This document shows positions 20,601 through 28,886 of a DNA stretch of 40,962 nucleotides, one piece after another. The DNA is taken from assembly GCA_017610265.1 (NCBI GenBank), contig JAFCCH010000002.1, positions 1 to 40,962 on the forward strand, given 5' to 3'. The DNA comes from Nitrososphaerota archaeon (GTDB lineage Archaea; Iainarchaeota; Iainarchaeia; Iainarchaeales; GCA-2688035). The notes beneath the pieces were generated by a model that saw nothing but the letters and a program-made list of their open reading frames with translations, was not told the DNA's origin and did not search any database. A program made the translations under genes and the position numbers. Position 1 is the first letter of the stretch; the number at the start of each line of letters is the position of its first letter.

Positions 20601-21684
20601 CTGCTGATTGTAGCCCTCCTCCAATCTTAACTGGACTTCCGCCAAAGATTGTTCCAGAAACTCCAATGTTTGCAAAATTACTATCTTCTGTTACGTTTAG
20701 TGTTCCTTTTATGTTTACAATTGTGTCTCCTGCTACTATGTCTTGTATTTGATATTGGCTTGCGTTCATTGTTATTAATTTTGCTGCTCCTGCGCTAATT
20801 GTTATGTTGTCATTTGCGTTAAGTTGGAAGGAACTTGATGAACCCATTTGAACTGCTGCTGCACTTGTAACAAATGACAACTGCCCTCCATGTGTTCCTG
20901 TAAAATTAACTGTGTCTGCTGCTGCTGCTTCTGATGAGAATGTTAGTGAGTCTATTGCTCCTCCATCTCCATAATTTATTTTTGCTGCGTTGTTTGAAAT
21001 CCAAGGTTCTCCACTTATTCCAATATTTGTAAAGTTGCTGTCGCCTGTGAAAGTTGGCGCAAACGTGCTTGCATACCAGGAGTTGAAGTCAGAGAATTGC
21101 ATAAATGCGTTCAGATCGATTGTCATTGCCTTTTTTGCGATGAAAGCTGAGGGGTGTGAGTTAAGTTTTACTCTTGGAACCTGGGTTGAACCGTCGACTG
21201 TTATCTGAACCCATCTTTCTGCATTGAAATCAGAAGTTGTAAGATACTGTGTTAAATTGTTGCTGCCGAGGTTTGCTGCAAAGACACCGTTGGTTACAGT
21301 TAAGCCATGGGTTTCAGTCCAAAGAGCAACTCCGCCGCTGTTGCTGTCAAAGAGTTCGAAGATAAATGTATAGTCACCTGAGAGGGCCTGACCACTGCTG
21401 TTGGTAAGCTTTCCCTGTAGAGTAATTTCCTCCGAGATTGCAAATGCGGCCGGAAGAATGGAGAGGAAGAGAATTGCAAGGCTTGCAAGCGCGAAAAGCC
21501 TTGTGAAGTTAATGGACTTATTATATATCACCCTGCTACATAATCTCTCCTTATTACTTGTGACTTTGCAGAGGAATGTAACTTCTTTTTCGGAGATCTC
21601 CTTTGAACTTGTTTCTTGAGGAATCACCTTACTTAGTAGAGTGTTTGCTATTGCGATAATTCCCGATATTTTGGAATCCCTCAT
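17686..21684 (-). CDS. Giant secreted/surface protein with YadA-head-like repeats and a Cys-rich C-terminal module
   Basis: Hydrophobic signal LFALASLAILFLSILPAAFA; tandem SxAxG-type repeats (SFAAGNNAMAWGDTSMAVGNTTKASGQYSFAQG...); Pro/Glu-rich VEEPLVE stalk; CSIDGECDDADGNTLDVCNNDGSCDSSC. ATG 21684 preferred: GGAGGTG (21694-21700) lies 9 nt upstream and includes the ORF-track GTG start. Confidence 0.85.
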   Translation of the reverse strand: MRDSKISGIIAIANTLLSKVIPQETSSKEISEKEVTFLCKVTSNKERLCSRVIYNKSINFTRLFALASLAILFLSILPAAFAISEEITLQGKLTNSSGQALSGDYTFIFELFDSNSGGVALWTETHGLTVTNGVFAANLGSNNLTQYLTTSDFNAERWVQITVDGSTQVPRVKLNSHPSAFIAKKAMTIDLNAFMQFSDFNSWYASTFAPTFTGDSNFTNIGISGEPWISNNAAKINYGDGGAIDSLTFSSEAAAADTVNFTGTHGGQLSFVTSAAAVQMGSSSSFQLNANDNITISAGAAKLITMNASQYQIQDIVAGDTIVNIKGTLNVTEDSNFANIGVSGTIFGGSPVKIGGGLQSADANSSNDTSLAFGEGVTAFGTSSFVTGKAAGNERGARGDYSFAAGNNAMAWGDTSMAVGNTTKASGQYSFAQGWNTTASQSGSAAFGTFTTASGQYSVAMGNSSAASGSESFAAGNDVTARGSGAVAFGGGTDAFGDASLAIGSNPVAQGNYSFAGGWSSPNQLKSIGIGSFAFGQSQGGSLMSYGEGSVLMGYSDSNMATQGKGSIALGYNVRSIAEASITLGKDLTNYNANSVLVQDLNVLGDLNVANFTVSGISFINGGINVTGDSNFVNVGISGGLYSISGSNQFIWDDTNGSLAIGRNTTSSGENSTGNMGAIAWGYGYNNGDNAFITASGKGSMAGGYSDGKWDIAYIQSTANGSVAMGNSTSAQLIASGTGAIAMGTVGKSGELFSTGSGSIAMGSTGTAGKIYSTNSGSIALGMAANGSELKSTGQGSITMGYSDSNSFTVGAGAIAMGYNVKSLAEAAVTLGKDLTNYNANSVLVQDLNVLGDANFVNIEISGTLFGGSPLEIGSDLNIAGATKIFGQLGIGYIENAARVLDVNGGVGGPGADYMTDNAGIGGGVKIASGPGGHNGSAGGINYGGAGGPIELITGKGGAVKDAEYSFGGNGGLFSITTGIGGAAFIGDTSFGGNGGDIELLTGAGGESTAGVHIPSDGGDGGDISLTTGSGGIGNNANGSFGNILLAKSGGFVGIGLGISSSPTVALDINGSLQVTGDSNFLGDLMITGKSFASIHVDHTPGWGGSSQEALEQLLLVETGEDGEIDHSSLPEFTRVKLPYTKPGKESKVDQRGGPMKATTMITIAVTDSTGAVEVDEATIGRDLGATITMLTEAVKALNEKNQKLSAKLDELCAKDNSHSWCAEEKNKSVQDLPVEEPLVEKSPVEELPVEEDPPVKEESVPEEPLVEDLPVEEPPVEECAVTCSIDGECDDADGNTLDVCNNDGSCDSSCTNLPVVFNARAIWGNLLGLLS
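19127..19192 (-). repeat. Internal duplication copy A in surface-protein gene (encodes TLGKDLTNYNANSVLVQDLNVLGD)
   Basis: Near-identical to 19868..19932. Confidence 0.75.
19868..19932 (-). repeat. Internal duplication copy B in surface-protein gene
   Basis: Near-identical to 19127..19192. Confidence 0.75.
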
Positions 21685-21880
21685 GTTTCTCGTCACCTCC
21701 GATGGCTATTAAGTTGGTTGTAACACTACTTTTTTTCACGAAAAGTCACATTCCAACCGACTATTAATACAGTAAAGTAGTATAAATTGCTTTCCGGAAG
21801 GACGCCATTGTTTTTTTAAGGCAACAAAGCAGACATATTGGTTTAAATTTTCTTTAGCTCAAATGATTTAGGAGTTTTTT

Positions 21881-22597
21881 GTGGGATTACTGGTAATTTT
21901 CGGGTCTGATTCAGACAAGCCTGTTTTTGAGCCATTAATGGACAAATTAAAGGCAAAGGGAATTGAAGCAAAGCTTGAGATCTGTTCTGCCCACAGGCAA
22001 CCTGAAAAGCTAATGAAAATTCTTAAGAAAAGCAAGGAAAAGCTTGTTATTGGAGGCGCAGGACTTAGTGCTGCCTTACCTGGCTTTGTTGCATCACACT
22101 GCGACAAACTTGTAATTGGAATGCCTGTAAGTGCAAACTACAACGGCCTTGACGCATTTCTAAGCGTTCACCAAATGCCAAAGGGCTTTGCCGTTCTTGG
22201 AGTGGGAACAGAAGCAATTGACGAAGCTGTTGAGGCAGCTGAAAAGATTGAAAAGGGCAGGGAAAAAGTAATTATAATTAATTCAGAGCCAAGTGAAGAG
22301 GCTTTGAAGAGAATGGACGCATGCAAAAAGCAGTTGAATGCAAGCGGAATTGCTTTTGAATTGCAGGAAGACGATTCTTACACAGATAAAAAAGCAGTTT
22401 ACATTGACTTCATTGAAATTGACGAAGTTGAAGCAGTTGACTCAGAAGGCCAGCTGGTTATTTTTGTTCCAATAAAAAAAGGCAGTGACAAACAAGACGC
22501 TTTGAAGGTTTCTGCCCTTGCAGGAAAAGGGCTTTGGGTTGGGCTTGGCCGCGGGGAAAACGCCGCGCTTTGTGCAGCAAAGATTCTTGGGAAATAA
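21881..22597 (+). CDS. purE: N5-CAIR mutase/AIR carboxylase PurE with C-terminal extension
   Basis: LVIFGSDSDKPVFEPL; SAHRQPEKL; GLDAFLSVHQMPKG; GTG start with SD AGGAG. Confidence 0.9.
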   Translation: MGLLVIFGSDSDKPVFEPLMDKLKAKGIEAKLEICSAHRQPEKLMKILKKSKEKLVIGGAGLSAALPGFVASHCDKLVIGMPVSANYNGLDAFLSVHQMPKGFAVLGVGTEAIDEAVEAAEKIEKGREKVIIINSEPSEEALKRMDACKKQLNASGIAFELQEDDSYTDKKAVYIDFIEIDEVEAVDSEGQLVIFVPIKKGSDKQDALKVSALAGKGLWVGLGRGENAALCAAKILGK

Positions 22598-22626
22598 TTC
22601 TAAAAAAATTTAGGAGAGTGGAAAAA

Positions 22627-23589
22627 ATGGGAAGTGTAAAAGATTTAACTGTTCAAAGTAAAGCAAGTGAAACTTTGGAGGGCATAGGAGTATTCAAATT
22701 TACTGATGATTATTCTGTTTTTGATTATGGAAAAATGCCTGACACAATTCCAAGCAAGGGAGAAGCTCTTTGCAGAATGGCCTCATACAATTTTCAGGAA
22801 CTTGCAAAGCTTGGAATAAAAAGCCATTTCAGAAGGCTTGTTTCAGGAAACGAAATGGAAGTTGACATTGTACAGGTTTTGTTTCCACAGAAAGGAGAGC
22901 TTAAGGCAGGCATGACAAATTACCTTGTTCCACTCGAGGTAATTTTTAGAAACTCTTTGCCTGACGGAAGCAGTGTCTTCAAAAGGCTTGCAAAAGGACA
23001 GACAACACTTGAACAGCTTGGATTAAGCGCCCAGCCAACTCCAGGAGAAAAAATGGCAAACCCCATAATGGATGTCAGCACAAAACTCGAGCCAACAGAC
23101 AGATACTTGACCTGGGAAGAGGCTGCAGACATTGCAAAGATGAACCCGGCAGAGATTGCAGACTTAAAGGCAAAGGCTCTCGAAATAAACGACTTTTTAA
23201 CAAAGAGAGCAGAGCAAATTGGATTAGAGCACGCAGACGGAAAGGTTGAATTTGGAATGAACCCGCAAAGAGAACTCATTCTAGTTGATGTTTGCGGAAC
23301 CCTTGACGAAAACAGATTCTTGCACCAGGGCGTTCACGTAAGCAAGCAGATTCTGCGAGACTATTACAAAACAACGCCTTGGTATGATGTAATCGAGGCA
23401 GAGAAAGCAGAAGGAAAAGGCCACGGAGAATTTACAGTTCCAAGCCCGCTTCCTGCAGAGCTTATTGAAATAACTGCAAACATGTACAAATCTGTATGTG
23501 AGGCATGGACAGGAGAAAAGCATTGGAATGTGCCAAGCATTGAGGAAACAATGAATTCCTACAAGGCATTCCTGGAGAAAGGTAAGTGA
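22627..23589 (+). CDS. purC: SAICAR synthetase
   Basis: GIGVFKFTDDYSVFDYGKMPDTIPSKGEAL; ELILVDVCGTLDENRF; ATG 22627 (SD GGAG upstream) preferred over the ORF-track start 22534. Confidence 0.93.
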   Translation: MGSVKDLTVQSKASETLEGIGVFKFTDDYSVFDYGKMPDTIPSKGEALCRMASYNFQELAKLGIKSHFRRLVSGNEMEVDIVQVLFPQKGELKAGMTNYLVPLEVIFRNSLPDGSSVFKRLAKGQTTLEQLGLSAQPTPGEKMANPIMDVSTKLEPTDRYLTWEEAADIAKMNPAEIADLKAKALEINDFLTKRAEQIGLEHADGKVEFGMNPQRELILVDVCGTLDENRFLHQGVHVSKQILRDYYKTTPWYDVIEAEKAEGKGHGEFTVPSPLPAELIEITANMYKSVCEAWTGEKHWNVPSIEETMNSYKAFLEKGK

Positions 23590-24962
23590 CTGAAATGGGC
23601 ACCTTTGACAATATTTCCCCACTGGATTACAGATATGGCAGCGAACGCCTTTCAAAATATCTAAGCGAAGAGGCAAGAATAAAGTATCAGGCAAGGGTTG
23701 AAGCAGCCCTTGCAACAGCTCTTGCAAAGCAAGGAGTTTGTGACAGAAAAATTGCCGAAGAGATTGCAAAGGCATCTGAAAAGGTTACTGCCGCAGAAGT
23801 CTACGCTGAAGAAAAGATTACAAGGCATGATGTAAGGGCCCTTGTAAACACGATTAGGGAGAAAGTAAGTGATGAAGCAAAGCCGTTTGTTCACTTTGGA
23901 GCAACCTCCTACGACATTGTTGACACATCAAACGCTTTGAGATACAAGGAAGCATGTGAAAAGCTTGTTGTTCCAAGCCTTGTAAAGCTTGAAAAGACTT
24001 TGATAACTCTTGCAATGAGGGAAAAGTCAACTTTGCAGATTGGAAGAACTCACGGACAGCATGCAGAACCAGTAACATTTGGTTTTGTCATAGCAGGATA
24101 TGTTAACAGGCTTGGAAACAGGATAAGGGCAGTTAACAATTCAAAAGAAGGGCTTGAAGGAAAGTTTTCAGGCGCAGTCGGAGCTTTTAATGGAAGCAGC
24201 CTTTTCCTGAAAGACCCAGAGGCATTTGAGAAAAGCATAATGCAGCAGCTTGGACTAAAGCAGTGCATGCACTCAACACAAATTGTTGCACCAGAGTCAT
24301 TGCTTGACTTGCTAAACGCACTTGTTGGAGCATTCAATGTGCTTGCAAACTTTGCAGACGACATGAGGAACCTGCAAAGAAGTGAAATTGCAGAGGTCGG
24401 AGAGGCATTTGGAACAAAACAGGTTGGAAGCTCAACCATGCCGCACAAGAGAAACCCAATAAACTTTGAAAATGTTAAAAGCATGTGGAAGGCATTTATG
24501 CCGCGTGTTGTAACATTCAATCTTGACACAATAAGCGAACACCAAAGAGATTTGACAAACAGCGCTTCGCAAAGATTTGTGCCAGAGCTTTTGGCAGCAC
24601 TTGTTTCAAGCGCAGACAGGCTCAACAGGGTTTGCGAGAAAATGGTTGTTGACAAAAAAAACATGCAGAAAAACTTTGACAAAAGCAGGCAGGGTATTAT
24701 TGCAGAACCGCTTTACCTGCTTCTGGCAGCAAAGGGACATCCTAACGCACACGAGTATGTCAGGGAAAAAACTCTTGAAGCAGAGAAGACAGGAAAGACT
24801 GTGATGGAACTTGTGCAGGCAGACTCTGACCTGAAAAAATTCTTTGAAAAGATTAGACCACAGCAACTTGCAATCTTAAACGATCCTGAAAAATACACAG
24901 GCGTGGCAGAGAAAAGAACTGTTTCAGTCTGCTCTTACTGGAAATCAGAATTCAAGCTTTGA
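23586..24962 (+). CDS. purB: Adenylosuccinate lyase
   Basis: SPLDYRYGS; QIGRTHGQHAEPVTFG; VGSSTMPHKRNPINFENV; GTGA overlap with purC stop. Confidence 0.96.
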   Translation: MTEMGTFDNISPLDYRYGSERLSKYLSEEARIKYQARVEAALATALAKQGVCDRKIAEEIAKASEKVTAAEVYAEEKITRHDVRALVNTIREKVSDEAKPFVHFGATSYDIVDTSNALRYKEACEKLVVPSLVKLEKTLITLAMREKSTLQIGRTHGQHAEPVTFGFVIAGYVNRLGNRIRAVNNSKEGLEGKFSGAVGAFNGSSLFLKDPEAFEKSIMQQLGLKQCMHSTQIVAPESLLDLLNALVGAFNVLANFADDMRNLQRSEIAEVGEAFGTKQVGSSTMPHKRNPINFENVKSMWKAFMPRVVTFNLDTISEHQRDLTNSASQRFVPELLAALVSSADRLNRVCEKMVVDKKNMQKNFDKSRQGIIAEPLYLLLAAKGHPNAHEYVREKTLEAEKTGKTVMELVQADSDLKKFFEKIRPQQLAILNDPEKYTGVAEKRTVSVCSYWKSEFKL

Positions 24963-25037
24963 AAAAGCATTCAGGCCCTGAATCAGAATTTGGGCTTTAG
25001 CGAAATGCTAAAATAGGGCAAGCGCCACTAATTTACT

Positions 25038-25553
25038 ATGCTTAGAAAGCCAATGCCCAAATTGAAAAAGATTGGAAAGCCAGCCGCACTAAAGATTGTT
25101 GGAAAGCCCCTGGAAGTGAAGGCAGATGCTTCGCTGAAAAGAATTTATCCAAGGGCAAGGCCAAAGTTTTTTAGGGCAAAAGGAACGCATGTACTTGCAA
25201 TTGGAACAGCACCAGCAATGGGGCCCGCAAGTTTTGAAGCAGTAATCTCAAAATTTGTTCCTGAAAAAGGCCTCTTTAAGAAATTTGCAAAATGCACTTT
25301 TAAGAACACAAACGAGGGGCTTGCAATAATGAGTGTTGGAAAAATTCTAAAGGGCGGCGGGGTAAATGTCAGCAAACCGCAAAAAACAGGATTTAATGTT
25401 TTCAGGCTTTTTTTAAACGAGGCAATTGCCAAGGCAAAAGCCCTTGGAAGCAAGGAAATTCTAATTTACACCGCAAGTGAAAAGCTTGGGAAATACTATG
25501 AGGGCTTTGGCTTTACACCGGGAAAGCCCCACTATAAATTAAAGGTAAAATAA
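25038..25553 (+). CDS. GNAT-like N-acetyltransferase (tentative)
   Basis: C-term AKALGSKEILIYTASEKLGKYYEGFGFTPGKPHYKLKV resembles the GNAT C-terminal motif. Confidence 0.55.
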   Translation: MLRKPMPKLKKIGKPAALKIVGKPLEVKADASLKRIYPRARPKFFRAKGTHVLAIGTAPAMGPASFEAVISKFVPEKGLFKKFAKCTFKNTNEGLAIMSVGKILKGGGVNVSKPQKTGFNVFRLFLNEAIAKAKALGSKEILIYTASEKLGKYYEGFGFTPGKPHYKLKVK

Positions 25554-25614
25554 GGGGCAGTCGGAAAAAACAATGCTTTTATTATTCTTTTAATTCATTA
25601 ATTAATTGGTTAAA

Positions 25615-27006
25615 ATGCTTAAATTATACAACACTTTAACAAGGAAAAAAGAGGAATTCAAGCCGTTAAAGGGCAAAAAAGTAAGTCTTTACACTTGCGG
25701 CCCAACTGTTTACAATTATATTCACATCGGCAACCTCAAAACATTCCTGACAGAAGACATTTTGAAAAGGTATTTGCTTTACCTTGGCTTTAGCGTAAAT
25801 CACGTCAGAAACATTACCGATGTCGACGACAAGACAATAAGGGATTCCCAAAAGGAAGGCGTTTCCTTGAAAAAATTTACCCAAAGATATGAAAAGGCGT
25901 TCTTTGAAGACCTTGAAGCAGTAAAGATAATGCCTGCAGACTATTATCCAAGAGCAACAGAACATGTAAAGGAAATGGTTGCGCTTGTCAAAAAATTAAT
26001 AAACAAAGGCCTTGCATACAAGGCAGACGACGGAAGCGTTTACTTCAGCGTTGCAAAATTTAAGGGATATGGAAAGCTCGCACATATTGACTTTAAGAAA
26101 TTGAAGACAGGGACAAGGGTCAAAAACGACGAGTATGAAAAAGGTGAAGCCCAAGACTTTGCTTTGTGGAAAGCATGGAGCAAAGACGACGGAAAAGTCT
26201 TTTGGGAAACCGAAATTGGAAAGGGAAGGCCTGGATGGCATATTGAGTGTTCTGCCATGAGCATGAAATACCTTGGCGACAGCTTTGACATACACGGTGG
26301 AGGAGAAGACCTGATTTTTCCACACCACGAAAACGAAATAGCGCAAAGCGAGGGAGCAACAGGAAAGCCGTTTGCAAAATACTGGGTTCACAATGCGTTC
26401 CTCCAGGTCAACGGCGAGAAGATGAGCAAAAGCCTGAGAAACTTTTACACTTTACGAGACTTGAAGGACTACAACCCAATTGCAATCAGATACTTAATGA
26501 TTTCAAGCAGCTACAGGCAGCCTCTGAACTTTATTTTTGAGGGATTGAGAGCCGCACAAAACAGCATTGACAGGTTAAACGAATTAATTTCAAGATTGAA
26601 AGAAGCAGAGGGAAAAGATTCAGGAGAAGAAAAGAAAACAATTGCAAAGGCCAAAGAAAAGTTTGAAAAGGCAATGAACGACGACCTGAATACAGCTCTT
26701 GCATTTGCAGCAGTTTTTGATTTTGTAAGGGAAACAAACGCCCTTCTTGACGCAGGAAAGCTTGGCAGAAAAGATTCAGAGGAAGCAATTGAATTCCTTA
26801 AGAAAATCGACTCAATTTTTGCAGTAATGGACTTTGAACAAAAGGCCGATATCTCAAAAGAAGACCTTGTATTGATAAAGAAAAGGGAACAGCTAAGAAA
26901 CGAAAAGAAATGGGAAGAATCAGACAAAATAAGAGGCAAATTAGCCGAAAAGGGCATTGAACTTAAAGACACGCCAACTGGCACAAAGTGGAAGCTTGCA
27001 AAGTAA
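25615..27006 (+). CDS. cysS: Cysteinyl-tRNA synthetase
   Basis: YTCGPTVYNYIHIGNLKTFL; GWHIECSAMSMKYLG; HGGGEDLIFPHHENEIAQ; KMSKS. ATG 25615 preferred over TTG 25606. Confidence 0.97.
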   Translation: MLKLYNTLTRKKEEFKPLKGKKVSLYTCGPTVYNYIHIGNLKTFLTEDILKRYLLYLGFSVNHVRNITDVDDKTIRDSQKEGVSLKKFTQRYEKAFFEDLEAVKIMPADYYPRATEHVKEMVALVKKLINKGLAYKADDGSVYFSVAKFKGYGKLAHIDFKKLKTGTRVKNDEYEKGEAQDFALWKAWSKDDGKVFWETEIGKGRPGWHIECSAMSMKYLGDSFDIHGGGEDLIFPHHENEIAQSEGATGKPFAKYWVHNAFLQVNGEKMSKSLRNFYTLRDLKDYNPIAIRYLMISSSYRQPLNFIFEGLRAAQNSIDRLNELISRLKEAEGKDSGEEKKTIAKAKEKFEKAMNDDLNTALAFAAVFDFVRETNALLDAGKLGRKDSEEAIEFLKKIDSIFAVMDFEQKADISKEDLVLIKKREQLRNEKKWEESDKIRGKLAEKGIELKDTPTGTKWKLAK

Positions 27007-27062
27007 CAAAGCCAATACACAAGCTTTAAATAGAAAAAATCTGTTTTAATTACCTGATAAGC

Positions 27063-28847
27063 ATGGCCGACTTCACCCTATTGATAGACCTTGGAATGAT
27101 TGTTGTTGCAGCAACACTCTTTGGGTATATTGCACGATTATTGAAGCAGCCAAGCATGCTTGCATACATTCTTGCAGGAATCGCAATTGGACCAATCGGC
27201 CTTGGGGCAATGAGCTACTTCTTTGGAGGAACACACATTGGAATATCAGACGTTGACAATATCAGGGTTTTATCAGAATTCGGCATTGCAATTCTTTTGT
27301 TCAGCGTTGGAGTTGAATCAGATTTTAGAAAATTAATAAGCATTGGAAAAGTTGCCGCAATAGGCGCAACACTGCAGGTGGCAGCAGTAATTGGAGCAGT
27401 ACTATTGTTCAGTTATTTGTTTCCAATCCTTAGCTTTGAACAAGCCATTTACCTCGGAGTAATTCTTGCATTTAGCTCAACAATGGTTGTAATAAAACTT
27501 CTTGGAGACAACTACCAAATCAATACCTTGCACGGGCGATTGTTAATTGGATTTCTTTTGATTCAGGACTTTTTAGTAATTCTTGCGATCCCTCTCTTGA
27601 AAGACATTGGCTCTGCATTTGCACCAAACTTTTGGGCGTTAGTACTTGTAAAAACATTAATTCTAATTGCGGCTGCGGGAATAATCAACAGGCACATTCT
27701 GCCAAAACTGTTCAAGTTCAGCCTCAACTATCAGGAAGAATTCTTTTTGGCAGCACTAAGCAGCTGCATGATCTTTATAGGCCTTGCATACTTTTTGGAC
27801 ATGCCAATTGCAGTCGGAGCATTCATTGGAGGCTTGGCTTTGTCAACCCTGCCATACAATACAGAGATCTTCAACAAGATAAGGGGAATTAGAGACTTGT
27901 TTGTAATTGTTTTCTTTGTCTCGCTTGGAATGCAGCTCCAGTTCTCTTTTGCAACAGTGCCAATTGGACTAATCGTTTTCATGATTGCAATAGTTTTGCT
28001 TCTAAAGCCAATAATGTACTATGGAATAACACTGTTTTCAGGATATGGCAGCAAGGTAAGCGTGCTTGTAGCCCTGGGGCTGGCAAACGTAAGCGAGTTC
28101 AGCCTTATAATTGCACAGCAGGGCTTTGATCCCCTCAATCCCGAAACAAGCATTCTAAGCACAGAACTTTTCTCAGTTATAATTCTTACAATAACTATTT
28201 CGATGGTTATCGCCCCATACCTCATGAAGTCCTATGGAGGGATACACAAAGTATTTGAAGAAATGAGCAAGCACATTCCAAAAAAGCTGAAAAGAAAAAG
28301 GTTTAGTGCAAGGCTTTCAAACCTTGAAGCAGTGCCAAAAAAGCTCAGTGACCACATCCTGATTATTGGAGGAGGCACAATGGGCTTCAATATAGCAAGG
28401 ACAATGTACAAGCACTTTCCAACCCTGGTTGTAGACCAGGATTCAGAGGTTGTTTACAGCTGCATAAGGCAAGGCATTAAGGCAACATACGGAGACGTAG
28501 AAGAAACAGAGGTCTTAAAGAAAATAAACACAAAAAAAGCAAAACTTATAGTGCTTGCAATTCCAAACATTAAGGCAACACTAAGAGCGCTTTCATTTAT
28601 CAAAAAAGAAAACAAGAAAACCCCTGTTTTCGCAAGAGCCCACTACTACAGAGACGCACTTGCACTTTACCAAGGTGGAGCAGACTATGTTTTCATGCCA
28701 TATGTCATTGGAGGAAATGTTTTCCTAAAAGACATTGGAAGATTCCTGGATACAGGAAAGCTTTCAACAGTCATAAACCTTCAAGACGAATACTTAAAGT
28801 ATCTGAAAGAAAAGGCAAAAGAAGAAAAGCAGCACTTTGGCTTCTGA
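27063..28847 (+). CDS. Cation:proton antiporter, KefB/CPA2-like, with C-terminal TrkA-N (RCK) domain
   Basis: Multi-TM Na+/H+ exchanger; ILIIGGGTMGFNIARTMYKHFPTLVVDQD Rossmann domain. Confidence 0.92.
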   Translation: MADFTLLIDLGMIVVAATLFGYIARLLKQPSMLAYILAGIAIGPIGLGAMSYFFGGTHIGISDVDNIRVLSEFGIAILLFSVGVESDFRKLISIGKVAAIGATLQVAAVIGAVLLFSYLFPILSFEQAIYLGVILAFSSTMVVIKLLGDNYQINTLHGRLLIGFLLIQDFLVILAIPLLKDIGSAFAPNFWALVLVKTLILIAAAGIINRHILPKLFKFSLNYQEEFFLAALSSCMIFIGLAYFLDMPIAVGAFIGGLALSTLPYNTEIFNKIRGIRDLFVIVFFVSLGMQLQFSFATVPIGLIVFMIAIVLLLKPIMYYGITLFSGYGSKVSVLVALGLANVSEFSLIIAQQGFDPLNPETSILSTELFSVIILTITISMVIAPYLMKSYGGIHKVFEEMSKHIPKKLKRKRFSARLSNLEAVPKKLSDHILIIGGGTMGFNIARTMYKHFPTLVVDQDSEVVYSCIRQGIKATYGDVEETEVLKKINTKKAKLIVLAIPNIKATLRALSFIKKENKKTPVFARAHYYRDALALYQGGADYVFMPYVIGGNVFLKDIGRFLDTGKLSTVINLQDEYLKYLKEKAKEEKQHFGF

Positions 28848-28886
28848 AAGCCTTCAAACTAATTCCAACTAAAAGTTTTATTTCAA

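Noticed and set aside
18416-20630. Long Pro/Leu-rich plus-strand ORFs (18416..18859, 19977..20336, 20367..20630)
   Set aside because: Antisense to the surface-protein gene; composition is a by-product of its repetitive Gly/Ser/Ala codons, no RBS or family signal
21685-21696. GTG start at 21696 for the surface protein
   Set aside because: GTG is part of the GGAGGTGA Shine-Dalgarno; ATG 21684 is correctly spaced
22534-22626. N-terminal extension of purC ORF (MGWAWPRGKRRALCSKDSW...)
   Set aside because: Overlaps the purE C-terminus in another frame; SD and conserved PurC start support ATG 22627
24050-24682. 210-aa minus-strand ORF opposite purB
   Set aside because: Antisense to conserved adenylosuccinate lyase; spurious
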